DNA of 64,000 bases, taken from contig OY759215.1 of the NCBI GenBank assembly GCA_963662175.1, forward strand, positions 12,575,079 to 12,639,078, in the 5' to 3' direction. Of this stretch, positions 42,701 through 51,856 are shown piece by piece. Positions within the stretch are counted from its first letter, which is position 1. Each line of letters begins with the position of its first letter. The stretch comes from Aradus depressus. Taxonomy: Eukaryota; Arthropoda; Insecta; Hemiptera; Aradidae. Under the pieces are notes generated by a model that saw only the letters and a program-made list of their open reading frames with translations, was not told the origin of the DNA and searched no databases. The position numbers and the translations under genes were made by a program.

Positions 42701-43571
42701 GGGTTACTTAGGTAACGAATCCACAACATCCGCCTAACAAAAAGAAATAAAAGAAGAGATTATTGGTTTCCTAGGGCTAGAAAATATATAAATATGGGTG
42801 GATCTGGACACCAAACAGGCTTAATCCGTCCAACTCCAAGACTGACTAATGCACGAGATGTAGTTCAAGGTTTTCTCACTACTGCAGGATGTGATGTGGC
42901 TCTAGTAAAACAGTGTAAGGAAGTGACACACTGGACTCTATTAAGACCATTTCATCAGTAACAATGACACATCCTACAAACAACTACTTACAGACTTTTC
43001 TAATTACTACTTTTTGTGTCTATCTGTGTTCACCTGGAACAATGTTTTGTCTATCTATGAAATGTAATAAAGAAAAAATGAATTTGAAATTGCTTTTATT
43101 AGGAAGATTTTCAAATTTAATACGAATATTCAATATTTTTTGTGCATTTGTTATTAATCTTGAAAAGATATCATTGACTTCCTCAAGAAGAGTGGGCTCA
43201 TCAATGAACTGTAAATATTAGATATACTGACAATGAAGATAAAAAAATATATATATATTTTATATGTACATCTATAATATATTTACCCCAGCATTTTTAT
43301 ATAAACATATCTACATTTTTAGCATCTGGGAACTGAAGATGCATGATCTCTCCAAAAAAAAGCCTTGTTTATACTTGAAAGATTTTGGCTGTAAAGATTT
43401 AATAGTATGAAAATATTCCTCATTGGTTAGTTCTTAGAAGGCAAGTGTAGAAATATGATAATATTTGATAACGCGATTATTGTATACATTAGACACCTCC
43501 TTCTTTACTTTTTATATATGGGATGAAAGATGTTGGAAAAAAAAAATTACGAACGTTTTAGAGGGTCCACC
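42701..43571. other. Unassigned A+T-rich sequence
   Basis: Several short frames with low-information sequence. No repeat family recognised. Confidence 0.35.
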
Positions 43572-43725
43572 AAAAGTGAGCTGAAAATCGCGAGTTCGTA
43601 ACCCGGCCGAGGCCCTTCGGTTTTTGTTTTTTTGTGAGAGGTGGAAAAATCTTGGTCACACTGTCCTTCTGTTAAAGACCCTTTACCCTAGGTGCATAAA
43701 CTAACTCCTATCAAATAAAAAAAAA
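43572..43725 (+). mobile_element. SINE-1 fragment
   Basis: GCGAGTTCGTAACCCGGCCG (B box, mutated), AGGCCCTTCGGTTTTTG, TCTTGGTCACACTGTCCTTC and CCTTTACCCTAGGTGCATAA. The 3' half is missing. Confidence 0.75.
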
Positions 43726-44372
43726 AACAGTCTGAAGGCACAAAATTCCACAAATAAGCAATTTGGTAAATCGTTAGTAAAGAAAATTCTCAATTTGTCT
43801 AACACTATTGATTACTGACACTTAACATTTCTCAACATCAGTTACTGGATCTTTATGACAAGAAAAGCTAAAGTTTTTATTCTATGAAGGCCTAGTAATT
43901 GTTCTCACTCCGTGGAATTCCCGAGTCATTTATTAATATCTAAGTTGCGGAATTTAGGTCATTGCACTTTCTGCGGAATGTAGGTGCATTTGAGAGGTCA
44001 ATTTGGGTCAAATGGCTTAATTCGCCAATGTGTTATCTTTTATTAGATAATGGTTCTGACATGCGAAATATTTTTTTTTTCTGTAATGAATTGGAGGCAT
44101 TATAGCAGTTAATGGTATTTAACAAAACTTCACAAGTGCCGATACGTGAGTCTTTATGCACTTATTTCAACTGACACACAACAGTTAAACATTTACTGTG
44201 CTCCTTCAAAGTTTTTAATAGTCTTCAAAATAATAGAATAGAGCTCACAGCACAAGAAATTTGTATGGGTCTAGATATACATAGACTTCCTGATCTACAA
44301 CTAATACACCTTTATACTAGAAAGCTCTCTAGATTACAGACAGAACTAACGCAAAACTCATTCTATGGAGGG
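43726..44372. other. Unassigned sequence
   Basis: No gene or repeat recognised. The right end leads into the 112-bp array (first partial unit GGAGGGTGGTCTCTAAAAGT). Confidence 0.35.
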
Positions 44373-44996
44373 TGGTCTCTAAAAGTAAGAGTGTAGAGGG
44401 GCCAGGAAGATGTGTGTGGTCCGCCTACAACATAAAGTGGAGGGTGAAGCCTCCAAAAGTAAGAGTGTAGTGGGGCCAGGAAGAAGGGTGGCGAAGACAT
44501 GAAGATGACCAAACTGTGGCCTCGTGTGTGGTCCGCCTACAACATAAAGTGGAGGGTGAAGCCTCCAAAAGTAAGAGTGTAGTGGGGCCAGGAAGATGGG
44601 TTGCGAAGACATGAAGATGACCAAACTGTGGCCTCGTGTGTGGTCCGCCTACAACATAAAGTGGAGGGTGAAGCCTCCAAAAGTAAGAGTGTAGAGGGGC
44701 CAGGAAGATGGGTTGCAAAGACATGAGGATGACCAAACTGTGGCCTCGTGTGTGGTCCGCCTACAACATAAACTGGAGGGTGAAGCCTCCAAAAGTAAGA
44801 GTGTAGTGGGGCCAGGAAGATGGGTTGCGAAGACATGAGGATGACCAAACTGTGGCCTCGTGTGTGGTCCGCCTACAACATAAAGTGGAGGGTGAAGCCT
44901 CCAAAAGTAAGAGTGTAGAGGGGCCAGGAAGATGGGTTGCGAAGACATGAGGATGACCAAACTGTGGCCTCGTGTGTGGTCCGCCTACAACATAAA
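44366..44996. repeat. 112-bp tandem repeat, about 5.5 copies
   Basis: Unit: TGTGTGGTCCGCCTACAACA, TAAAGTGGAGGGTGAAGCCT, CCAAAAGTAAGAGTGTAG, GGGGCCAGGAAGATGGGTTG, CGAAGACATGAGGATGACCA and AACTGTGGCCTCG. Copies are over 95% alike; the first lacks about 50 bases. Stepped identical frames on the minus strand are a consequence of the array, not genes. Confidence 0.95.
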
Positions 44997-45064
44997 ACCA
45001 AGAGTTTTATCTGGGAGATCCGCCGCTGCGGCCGCTAATGGGGACTTTGTGCCTTGTTTCCCAT

Positions 45065-45087
45065 CCCCCCCCCCCCCCCCCCCCCCA
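45065..45087. repeat. Poly-C tract, 23 bases
   Basis: Uninterrupted C run between CCAT and AGTAGTAAATC, just right of the 112-bp array. Confidence 0.97.
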
Positions 45088-45371
45088 GTAGTAAATCAGA
45101 TTCTGAAATTATAATTAACTCAAAGTGGGCTCCGACCATAACGCTCCTTTCTGCACCTCCTTTCCTCTAACAAACCTTTTTAGCAGATCTACTCAATGAG
45201 ACTCGCTCTGTTCTTGTGTGCTCCTTGTCTGAGAGCCGCACCCAAACCAACAGGTTGCTGATTTTCAGGTTCTAAGGATTTTCCTTTGATGGAGGCCCCC
45301 TTCAGATACTTATTGGGAAAACCATTTGAATATGGTTAGATGGGGAAAGTCAAGAAGTAAATAAATAGGTA
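45088..45371. other. Unassigned sequence
   Basis: No gene or repeat recognised. Confidence 0.3.
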
Positions 45372-45985
45372 TCTATTTATATAAAATCTAATGTCTGTAA
45401 GTTTGTGTTTAATAGACTCCTAAACTTCGATCCGATTTTGTTCTTATGTTCAGCAATTATGTTCGTCGAGTCACCAAGAAGGTTCAGAACATAGTTTTAT
45501 CCCAGCCTTACCCCCCACGCATCCACCTAGTATAAATGTAGTGCTAGCTCATTAACTAATGGTCGGATTGTCATGAAATTTCACAAGTAGTATTCCTAAA
45601 AACCAATTTGAAAAATAGGATGTGTCTCGTCTCAAAATTGTAAATGGGAGGGGGGCTAAGCATAAAAATAGTGCAAACTTATTAACGGACATTCGGATTG
45701 TCATGAAATTTCACATGTAGTAGTTTCAAAACGCAAAATTTAAAAATTGGCTGTGACGTGTCAACGTTTTGGACGTGAGGGGCGGGGGAGCATTAATGCT
45801 GAAGGAATTTCACATATAGCTTTCTTAAATATGCGATGTAGCCCTAATTTTAAAAGGGTGGGTTTCCTAAGCATGTAGGTATTACCTAGGAGGTCCTACG
45901 TTCCTAACTACGTACTAGCTGTGATCCCCAGCGGTCCTTAGAACTTACTAGCTGTGGGTTCCGAGATGCAAGGCACATAATGGCT
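45372..45985 (+). mobile_element. Helitron-like non-autonomous element
   Basis: Starts A|TCTATTTATATAAAATCTA then ATGTCTGTAAGTTTGTG, the common form of an insect Helitron 5' end. A module with CGGATTGTCATGAAATTTCA repeats at 45565 and 45695 (130-base period), with a decayed third. Near the right a perfect 8-bp hairpin GGCACATA-ATGGC-TATGTGCC (45971-45991) could be the sub-terminal hairpin, but no CTRR end follows clearly. No coding frame. Confidence 0.5.
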
Positions 45986-46107
45986 ATGTGCCCCGCGTTT
46001 TATATATTTTTATTATAATTCAATAATTCTATTTTATATTTTTTGTGAAGAATCAAGATGTTCTGGTTCAAATAAAGTGTGTTGTTGTTTCTGTTTCCCA
46101 TCTAACT

Positions 46108-46375
46108 CACAACTGGCAATATATAGTGCGTGAGGGCAGATAATATCCCCCTCTCTAGAATTGAGAATGGCAGACTCTCCTTTCTCTCCAATTGATATTT
46201 TTATCTATATACTTTAAATTATATACATCTTCCTACTTTATGGATATTGTGTAGTAAGGAGGACCTATACACCATGAAAGTTGCAAAACGGATACAATGA
46301 GAGGAGAGTCCCCCCCTCCTCAATTCTAGAGAGGATTTATTGTATGCCCTCACGCACTATGTACTGCCAGTTGTG
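46108..46375. mobile_element. Short TIR element (268 bp)
   Basis: CACAACTGGCAATATATAGT, GCGTGAGGGC and CTCTCTAGAATTGAG at the left are inverted at 46318-46375 with about 58 bases of homology. A MITE-like size with no coding frame. No clear target duplication is seen, so the class is open. Confidence 0.75.
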
Positions 46376-47032
46376 CCCTCCTCTCCAACTTCACATTTTC
46401 TAAATAAAGTTGCTAAACCAAAAGCCTTTACGTTTCTTTATCCAGCAATGAGTGAGGAACTTATACCATCCGAGATATGAAAAATGAATCATATTCACAC
46501 ACATTACTTATCAAACAAAATAGTTTAAAATCTTTCCTAGAATATTGTATAGCCTCTGACTAACATAATTAATCTGTGTTTTGAATCAGGCTACTTTCCT
46601 GACTGAAATTAGCGTGAATTAAACCATTGTTCAAAGAAATGTTTCATAACAAAAATTTCCAAGAATCCTTTCTGTTTTGATGTCTAATAACAATCAATTA
46701 ACTGTGGCTATTAAAATGTGAATATGTTAAATTTTGATACCTATTATATTGGAGGAATGATTGGCTTAGCTCGTTATTTAAGTCATGTAGACAACTTCAA
46801 GGTAATCTTTTTGCTAAATATACACGAGCTGTTATGCAAATTTATGCTATTAATACCCACTACTTGGAATGTTAATTACATTACACCTCCCCTACACGTG
46901 CACTTTAATTAATACTTTAGTTAATTCATTTAAACATACCTCCTTATGTATGTAATTTTTTTATTAAATTTTATTCGCTTATACAATGATAACAAATTGT
47001 TAAACTACCATCTTAATGTTTTTATCTAGAGT
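46376..47032. other. Unassigned A+T-rich sequence
   Basis: No gene or repeat recognised. A 64-codon frame at 46718 has no domain. Confidence 0.35.
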
Positions 47033-47325
47033 AGTTAGTTATTGTGACTCATGCCCGGACTTTAACGCTCTTTTGTCGCTCTGGTGGCTACAATGTGAGT
47101 CTTAAATTTTGCCTAACCTAAATTTTCATTCACCTAGGGTAGGGATCAACAACATACAGGCTCGGGGCCATCGCTCCGAAGTCAGCCATCGTCCTATCCG
47201 AAGGACTGCGTGCTCAACGTTTTTTCACCTCCTAGTTAAAAAAACCTAAGGGCTCGACCGGAGTTCGAACCCGCCATCTTGAGCTCAGTAAGCAAGCATG
47301 CTACCTCTGAGCCACCAGCGCTCAG
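47033..47325 (-). mobile_element. SINE-1, near full-length copy (minus)
   Basis: Minus strand: TGAGCGCTGGTGGCTCAGAG (A box), GGCGGGTTCGAACTCCGGTC (B box), CCTAAATTTTGCC-type body inverted, AAAGTCCGGGCATGAG and the tail TCACAATAACTAACTAC. Several small indels. Confidence 0.88.
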
Positions 47326-47509
47326 ATGTATTTCATTTATCCCATGGCTTTCGTAAAGAAGATCCCGCCATTCCACGACTAAGTTAACAAGGTGAATTTT
47401 TTTCAAAGTATTCTCATAAATGTATTTTTATGGGCTATTACATAAGGAGAATTACAATATTATATTTTTGGCAGCAATAATATTCTCCCTACTATTATTT
47501 GGTTTCAAA

Positions 47510-47560
47510 ACATATTAAACGTCAGACGTTTCGGGAACTAACCTCATAATTATCTCAAAT
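47510..47560 (-). ncRNA. Decayed hammerhead-like remnant
   Basis: Minus strand: ATAATTATGAGGTTAGTTCC, CGAAACGTCTGACG. The GAG/CUC-like stem and the GAAA are recognisable, but CUGANGA is mutated (ATTATGA). Similar sequence to 18109 suggests the same source. Confidence 0.35.
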
Positions 47561-47606
47561 TATTTTGTAGTATCTGTATTACTGCCCCAGCTATAATATA
47601 AAACTA

Positions 47607-47925
47607 TACAGCGATAACAGGAGGAAAGCCAAACTGAGTGATATAGTAGTAGGAGATATTGTGCTTAAGAAGAATGAATTGCCTGGTAAAAATGTTGCCA
47701 ATTTTAGTGATGCAAAATGTAAAATAGTTACGAAAAATGGATCCATGGTGAGAGATGGAGTATACAAGGAATTCGAGTTTCTTTAAGAAATGGTATGAAG
47801 ACGATGAAGAGAATATAATACGGAAACCACCTCAAGCAGCTTAGGAAGATCTGAGCAACCTAATGTCTCAAGGATTATACGGAATAGAGCAGAGCTGATG
47901 AGAAGAGAGCATGTTGACGGGTGAT
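47607..47925 (+). pseudogene. Gypsy-like integrase C-terminus remnant
   Basis: Frame 1 from 47607: RRKAKLSDIVVGDIVLKKNE and KIVTKNGSMV. Frame 2 from 47753: NSSFFKKWYEDDEENI. Frame 3 near 47850: SRIIRNRAELMRR. GD.VL followed by a small beta-barrel ending KNGSMV is the integrase C-terminal domain of Ty3/gypsy elements. Two frameshifts and stops separate the pieces. No LTR was found, so this is an isolated old fragment. Confidence 0.6.
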
Positions 47926-48254
47926 GAATATAACGAATATTTTGAAAATTTAGAGTAAATTCATTTAATTAGTAATTCAGTTGAGTTGATAAATAAAAGA
48001 GTTTTGGAACTGTTTATTTTGAGTAGGTTATTCAGTGAAATTTATGTTGATATTTGAAATCTTAAAATAGTATGTAATTGTTTTGAATAACCAGTCAAAA
48101 GGTTTTGCTTTTGTTTATAAAGAAAACGAAATGTAGTGGTTGATATAGGCACCGGTGGAAGGAGGTTACAGTAGTGTTAACGGTGTGGTCAACATAAGTT
48201 GTGAATTTGTTAATAAAGTCTTTATTATCTTTATTCTGTGAGTTAAACACCCTG
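47926..48254. other. Unassigned sequence
   Basis: No gene or repeat recognised. Confidence 0.35.
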
Positions 48255-48655
48255 CACAAAGTATAGGGGAAGTTATGTAATCTGTCAGATATTTGAATGT
48301 TTTTAGAAGGTTTTAGATTTACATATAAAATTTCGTGTCGACACATCCAATACTTGGACAGTTATTGAAAGTTTTGTGTTAAGCTCCCCTCCTTATCCTC
48401 TCTTCCCTTTGGCCGATTTGCTTGAAAATCAATAGGTGCCATCTTTATGGGATATGGGGATCTGGATACACCTGTAAAATGTTGTGATATATTCATTCTA
48501 TCGAGGGTTCTCAAGGCACAAAGTAAGACAGTGTTTTTTTTTATTTTTGAAATAACGGTATCATAAAACATGAAATTCCGGTGAAAACACAACATCGAAT
48601 TTCCGACAATTTACATAGGTAACAATGCTATACTTCGGATAGCTGGGAAAGTACA
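48255..48655 (+). repeat. Family A copy, partly rearranged
   Basis: Opens with the end in inverse (AAGTATAGGGGAAGTTATGT, AATCTGTCAGATATTTGAAT), then modules forward (AATTTCGTGTCGACACATCC, CCCTTTGGCCGATTTG, AATCAATAGGTGCCATC), closing with ACATGAAATTCCGGTGAAAA, ATGCTATACTTCGGATAG and GCTGGGAAAGTAC. Confidence 0.75.
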
Positions 48656-49231
48656 AAAAATTCAGAAAGATGTTTTTCTTTTTGTTTTCTGAGTTATGGT
48701 CGAAATATTGATCTATATGAACGCAATAAAACCTGTAAAAGGTAATAAAGAAAATTTTAAAAATGAGGGACCACCTAACTTGAACCTGTTTTTTTGTTTC
48801 TCTTTTCTTTTTACAAACAAAATTGAACTATCCTTTTTGTACAAACATAGAATAATGGATGTTGACAGCTAAAAGAGTGGTATCTTCAGCACTTTGCCGC
48901 TTGTTGAGGAGGTTATTGCTGTCTACATGTAAACAAGTCCGATTGAATTCTAAATGTACCTTCCTTGCATTCCTGATTGCCGCTGTCAAACTGGTACCGA
49001 GAACCAGTCGCAGCTCTAATTAAGTGATCTGGTTGCATCCCCCAGGAGACAGGCTCATATTTCAGTCTGTACATGTGTGTTGGCTCTCAATGTCACTTCA
49101 TTTTAATTTAACGTCAACTTTTGAACGAGCGTTTGTATCGCGATAATTCAAAGTTTGATCATTATGGAGTTATTTACCTATTCAATGAATATGTCAAGTC
49201 GGAATTCAGTATTGGGATTATATCTGTGGTC
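48656..49231. other. Unassigned sequence
   Basis: No gene or repeat recognised; 48980-49110 is less A+T-rich. Confidence 0.35.
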
Positions 49232-49346
49232 CTTAAATTGGTAAGTCTAAATTCGTAACTTTTCAGGGAAGCACTTTTTTAATTTTGCATTAATCGTGTA
49301 AAACCAGTTTTTGGAATAAATAAATTATGTTTGCATCATTATTAAT
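49232..49346 (+). repeat. Dispersed repeat D, copy 1
   Basis: AAATTCGTAACTTTTCAGGG, TTGCATTAATCGTGTAAAAC and CAGTTTTTGGAATAAATAAA then TTATGTTTGC occur again at 62085-62183. The ending with AATAAATAAA suggests a retroelement 3' end. Confidence 0.85.
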
Positions 49347-49664
49347 CATATACCTTCTAAATCTATAGGAGTGAATGAAAATGAATATTGTTAATCCTTT
49401 CTTGGATTTTCCCTTAGTTACCTAATTATTGACAACACTTACTTAATTTGTTCACACACTCTTCTAATTATTAATCATACTTGTTGAAATACTCGTGAAT
49501 GAAGCCTCTCTAGTTAAAGTTGAATAAGTTGATTTAACCGAAAACGCCCTCTTCACTTGGAACAGTCTGCCGTAGTGAATAAATGGATAAATGCAGTTAT
49601 CTCGAGAATGATTCCCCAAAGAAGTAGATTAAGTTGATTTAACCGAGAACATATACAATTTTTA

Positions 49665-50270
49665 GAAATTAGCTTATAAGATTTCTTTTTGTAAATAATT
49701 TTATTTTTTTATTTGATATTGATATTTTGATTTATTTAGAATGTATGTTTAAGTAAATAAACCCAATATTTTTTCTCTAATTCTATGCTATTCTTTTTCT
49801 CTGTTAAGCCAGTAAGATAATTTATACCTTTGGATTAGATATAACATTTTTGCAAATTTAGAAAAACAAGAAGGCATCTCTTTAGTATCTTTAGTAAAAA
49901 TCCAAATGAAATAATTATTAATTTTAATACGTGCACTTTCTGCAAAATTGCACGACTTGAACTTTCGATATTTTTTTAGAAACCTTTTCGGAAATTACTG
50001 TAGAGGTTAGGGTTTATAACTCATGCCCGGGCTTTAACTACGAGGTCATATCGCCTACTACCAGAGCGCTCTTTCGTCACGAGCCCGACTCTACTGTGGA
50101 AGTCCTAAATTTTGCCTACCCTAAATTTTTTATTCACCTAGGGTAGGGGTCTTTAACGAGTACCTGACATCGTACAGGCTCGGGACCATCACTTAACGTC
50201 CCATCCGAAGGAAATTACTGTAGAAATCAAAATTTAGTACAAGACCAGCTACAATATCTACAGAAAATGA
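49665..50270 (+). repeat. Dispersed repeat C, copy 2, interrupted by SINE-1
   Basis: Inverse of 34380-34970. GGATTAGATATAACATTTTT, CATCTCTTTAGTATC, GAACTTTCGATATTTTTTTA, then the SINE at 50005, then AAATCAAAATTTAGTACAAG and ACCAGCTACAATATCTACAG. Confidence 0.8.
50005..50209 (-). mobile_element. SINE-1, 5'-truncated, with 15-bp target duplication (minus)
   Basis: GGAAATTACTGTAGA flanks it at 49990-50004 and 50210-50224. The minus-strand body ends in TAAACCCTAACC-type sequence (TTAGGGTTTATAACTC in the plus strand). The head is missing from the CCTTCGG position. It is a clean insertion in repeat C. Confidence 0.92.
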
Positions 50271-50300
50271 TGTGTGATAATTTTATTTATATATTTATTT

Positions 50301-51025
50301 CAGTGGCGTATATAGGAAAAAATTTCGGGGGGGCCCACCATGCCGATTTTATAAGGAAAAAAAAAAGTATTACCAGAGGTAACATCGGTAGCAGGATTGG
50401 CGGTCCCATAGGGACTTCTCCCAGAAAAATTAAATTTTATTGTTTTTGTTTTTAACTTTTTTAATTTAATTTGAAGCTTTTTTTAAAAAATAAACTAGCT
50501 AAGTATATCAGTTATGTAGTTATTTGTAAGTATTTGATAAAGACCAAAGAACTGTTTTTATGGGGGTTAACAAATAAAGTAAGTTTTTACGACAGACAAA
50601 AGTCAATATATAATTATAATATTTTGAATTATGTATAATATTTTTGAGTTATAAAAAATAAGTGAATATATCAAATAAAAAAAATGGTTTCCTTTACAAA
50701 ACAAAGTCCAGGTTTCTTGGGACACTTGCAAACTTTCCAGAACGTCTTCATCGCCTATTTTCATATTTCGATGGATTGATAGTATCGCTAGAGCATTGAG
50801 CCTACTTTCAAAAACTACTGTATAATAATATCAAAACTACTATATACTTTTTATTTATTTTTTTTACTTTTATATCAAAGTAACCAGAATATCAAACAAC
50901 TATATACTTTTTTTTCACTTTTATATTAATACTTTTTTATTTTTTTTTAACTTTTATATTATTTTTTTGTTTGGGGGGGGGGGGCGTCCCTTGCCCCCCC
51001 CCCCCCCCCCATATATACGCTACTG
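50301..51025. mobile_element. hAT-like MITE with 8-bp target duplication (725 bp)
   Basis: Ends CAGTGGCGTATATAGG and CATATATACGCTACTG are inverted; ATTTATTT is duplicated at 50293-50300 and 51026-51033, the 8-bp signature of hAT elements. G-run (50974-50986) and C-run (50994-51010) lie close to the right end, GGGGGGGCCC near the left. Interior A+T-rich without a transposase frame. Confidence 0.85.
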
Positions 51026-51033
51026 ATTTATTT

Positions 51034-51176
51034 GTTTATTTTTATTTTATTTAACATTACATTTTTCCATATTATCATACATATTATATGGATATTTATA
51101 TGTCCCTGAGGAAGTCATTGATTTTCAACCCAATCGGTCGATTAGAACGGCTTGGAAAGTGAGATAAATTAGGAAA
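51034..51176. repeat. Short family A scrap
   Basis: GAAGTCATTGATTTTCAACC and CAATCGGTCGATTAGAACGG resemble the inverted GCTGAAAATCAATAGG region of family A. Confidence 0.4.
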
Positions 51177-51856
51177 TCTCTACTTCTATAAAATACGATT
51201 TCTGTGTGTAGCTAACTATCTTTGTGTAATTACAAACTTCGGAACCCGTGAACAGATTTCGATGCGGTTTTCACCTACATTTAGAATATTTTTCAAAGAA
51301 GGCTTTAGGCTACATATCACGTTTTACTATCTGGAGGCGTCTGTAATTTTGCACCTATTTGTGCTGTGTGATACATTCAATACTTACGTTCGGTTTTCAA
51401 TTCAGGTTTTGATTTTGTTTTGAAAGATGTAGTACCATCATTTTTGTGAGATAGATATTTGTATACCTTTGGGTTACAAAATGCCAAAATATAAAAGTAG
51501 TTTGGGTACATTTATACCTCGCTGCATATCAATGATACCGTCCGATTACCCATTCAGTTTCAAACGGTTGCAGTTTCCAATCAAAATTTGTTTCGCTATC
51601 ACTATCAATAAGGCCCAGAAACAAACACTAAAAGTAACCGGTGTAGACTTACAAAATGAATGCTTCTCACTCGGACAACTGTACGTTGCCTGCTCCCGCG
51701 TCAGCAGCCATACCAACCTATTTCTCCACTCACCTGAAGGTAGAACTTCCAACATCGTTTACACCGAAGTCCTTCGCTGATTTTATTCCGACCTTTCTCA
51801 TCCCCTCTTTGTCCTACCCCGAACCGCCACTAAAATGATACGGGTACTGAAACTAG
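51177..51856 (+). mobile_element. Helitron, internally deleted (about 680 bp)
   Basis: Opens A|TCTCTACTTCTATAAAATA followed by ACGATTTCTGTGTGTAGC, a typical 5' end, and closes at CTAG|T (51853-51857) after GGGTACTGAAA. Insertion between A and T fits the rule. It carries only the helicase C-terminus. The sub-terminal hairpin is not clear, so the right limit is approximate. Confidence 0.6.
51505..51780 (+). pseudogene. Helitron helicase (PIF1-like) C-terminal fragment
   Basis: GTFIPRCISMIPSDYPFSFK, RLQFPIKICFAITINKAQKQ, TLKVTGVDL and QLYVACSRVSSHTNLFLHSP end with VYTEVLR and a stop. This is the closing part of the RepHel helicase: FIPR.....P....FKRLQFP, TINK.QGQTL (here Q.K.QTL, the G is K) and LYVACSRV. 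The Rep nuclease and helicase motifs I-V are missing, so it is a deletion remnant. The reading frame is intact to its natural stop. Confidence 0.85.

Noticed and set aside
44379..44960. Four near-identical 80-103 codon frames in steps of 112 bases (minus)
   Set aside because: Products of the 112-bp tandem array, not a gene family.
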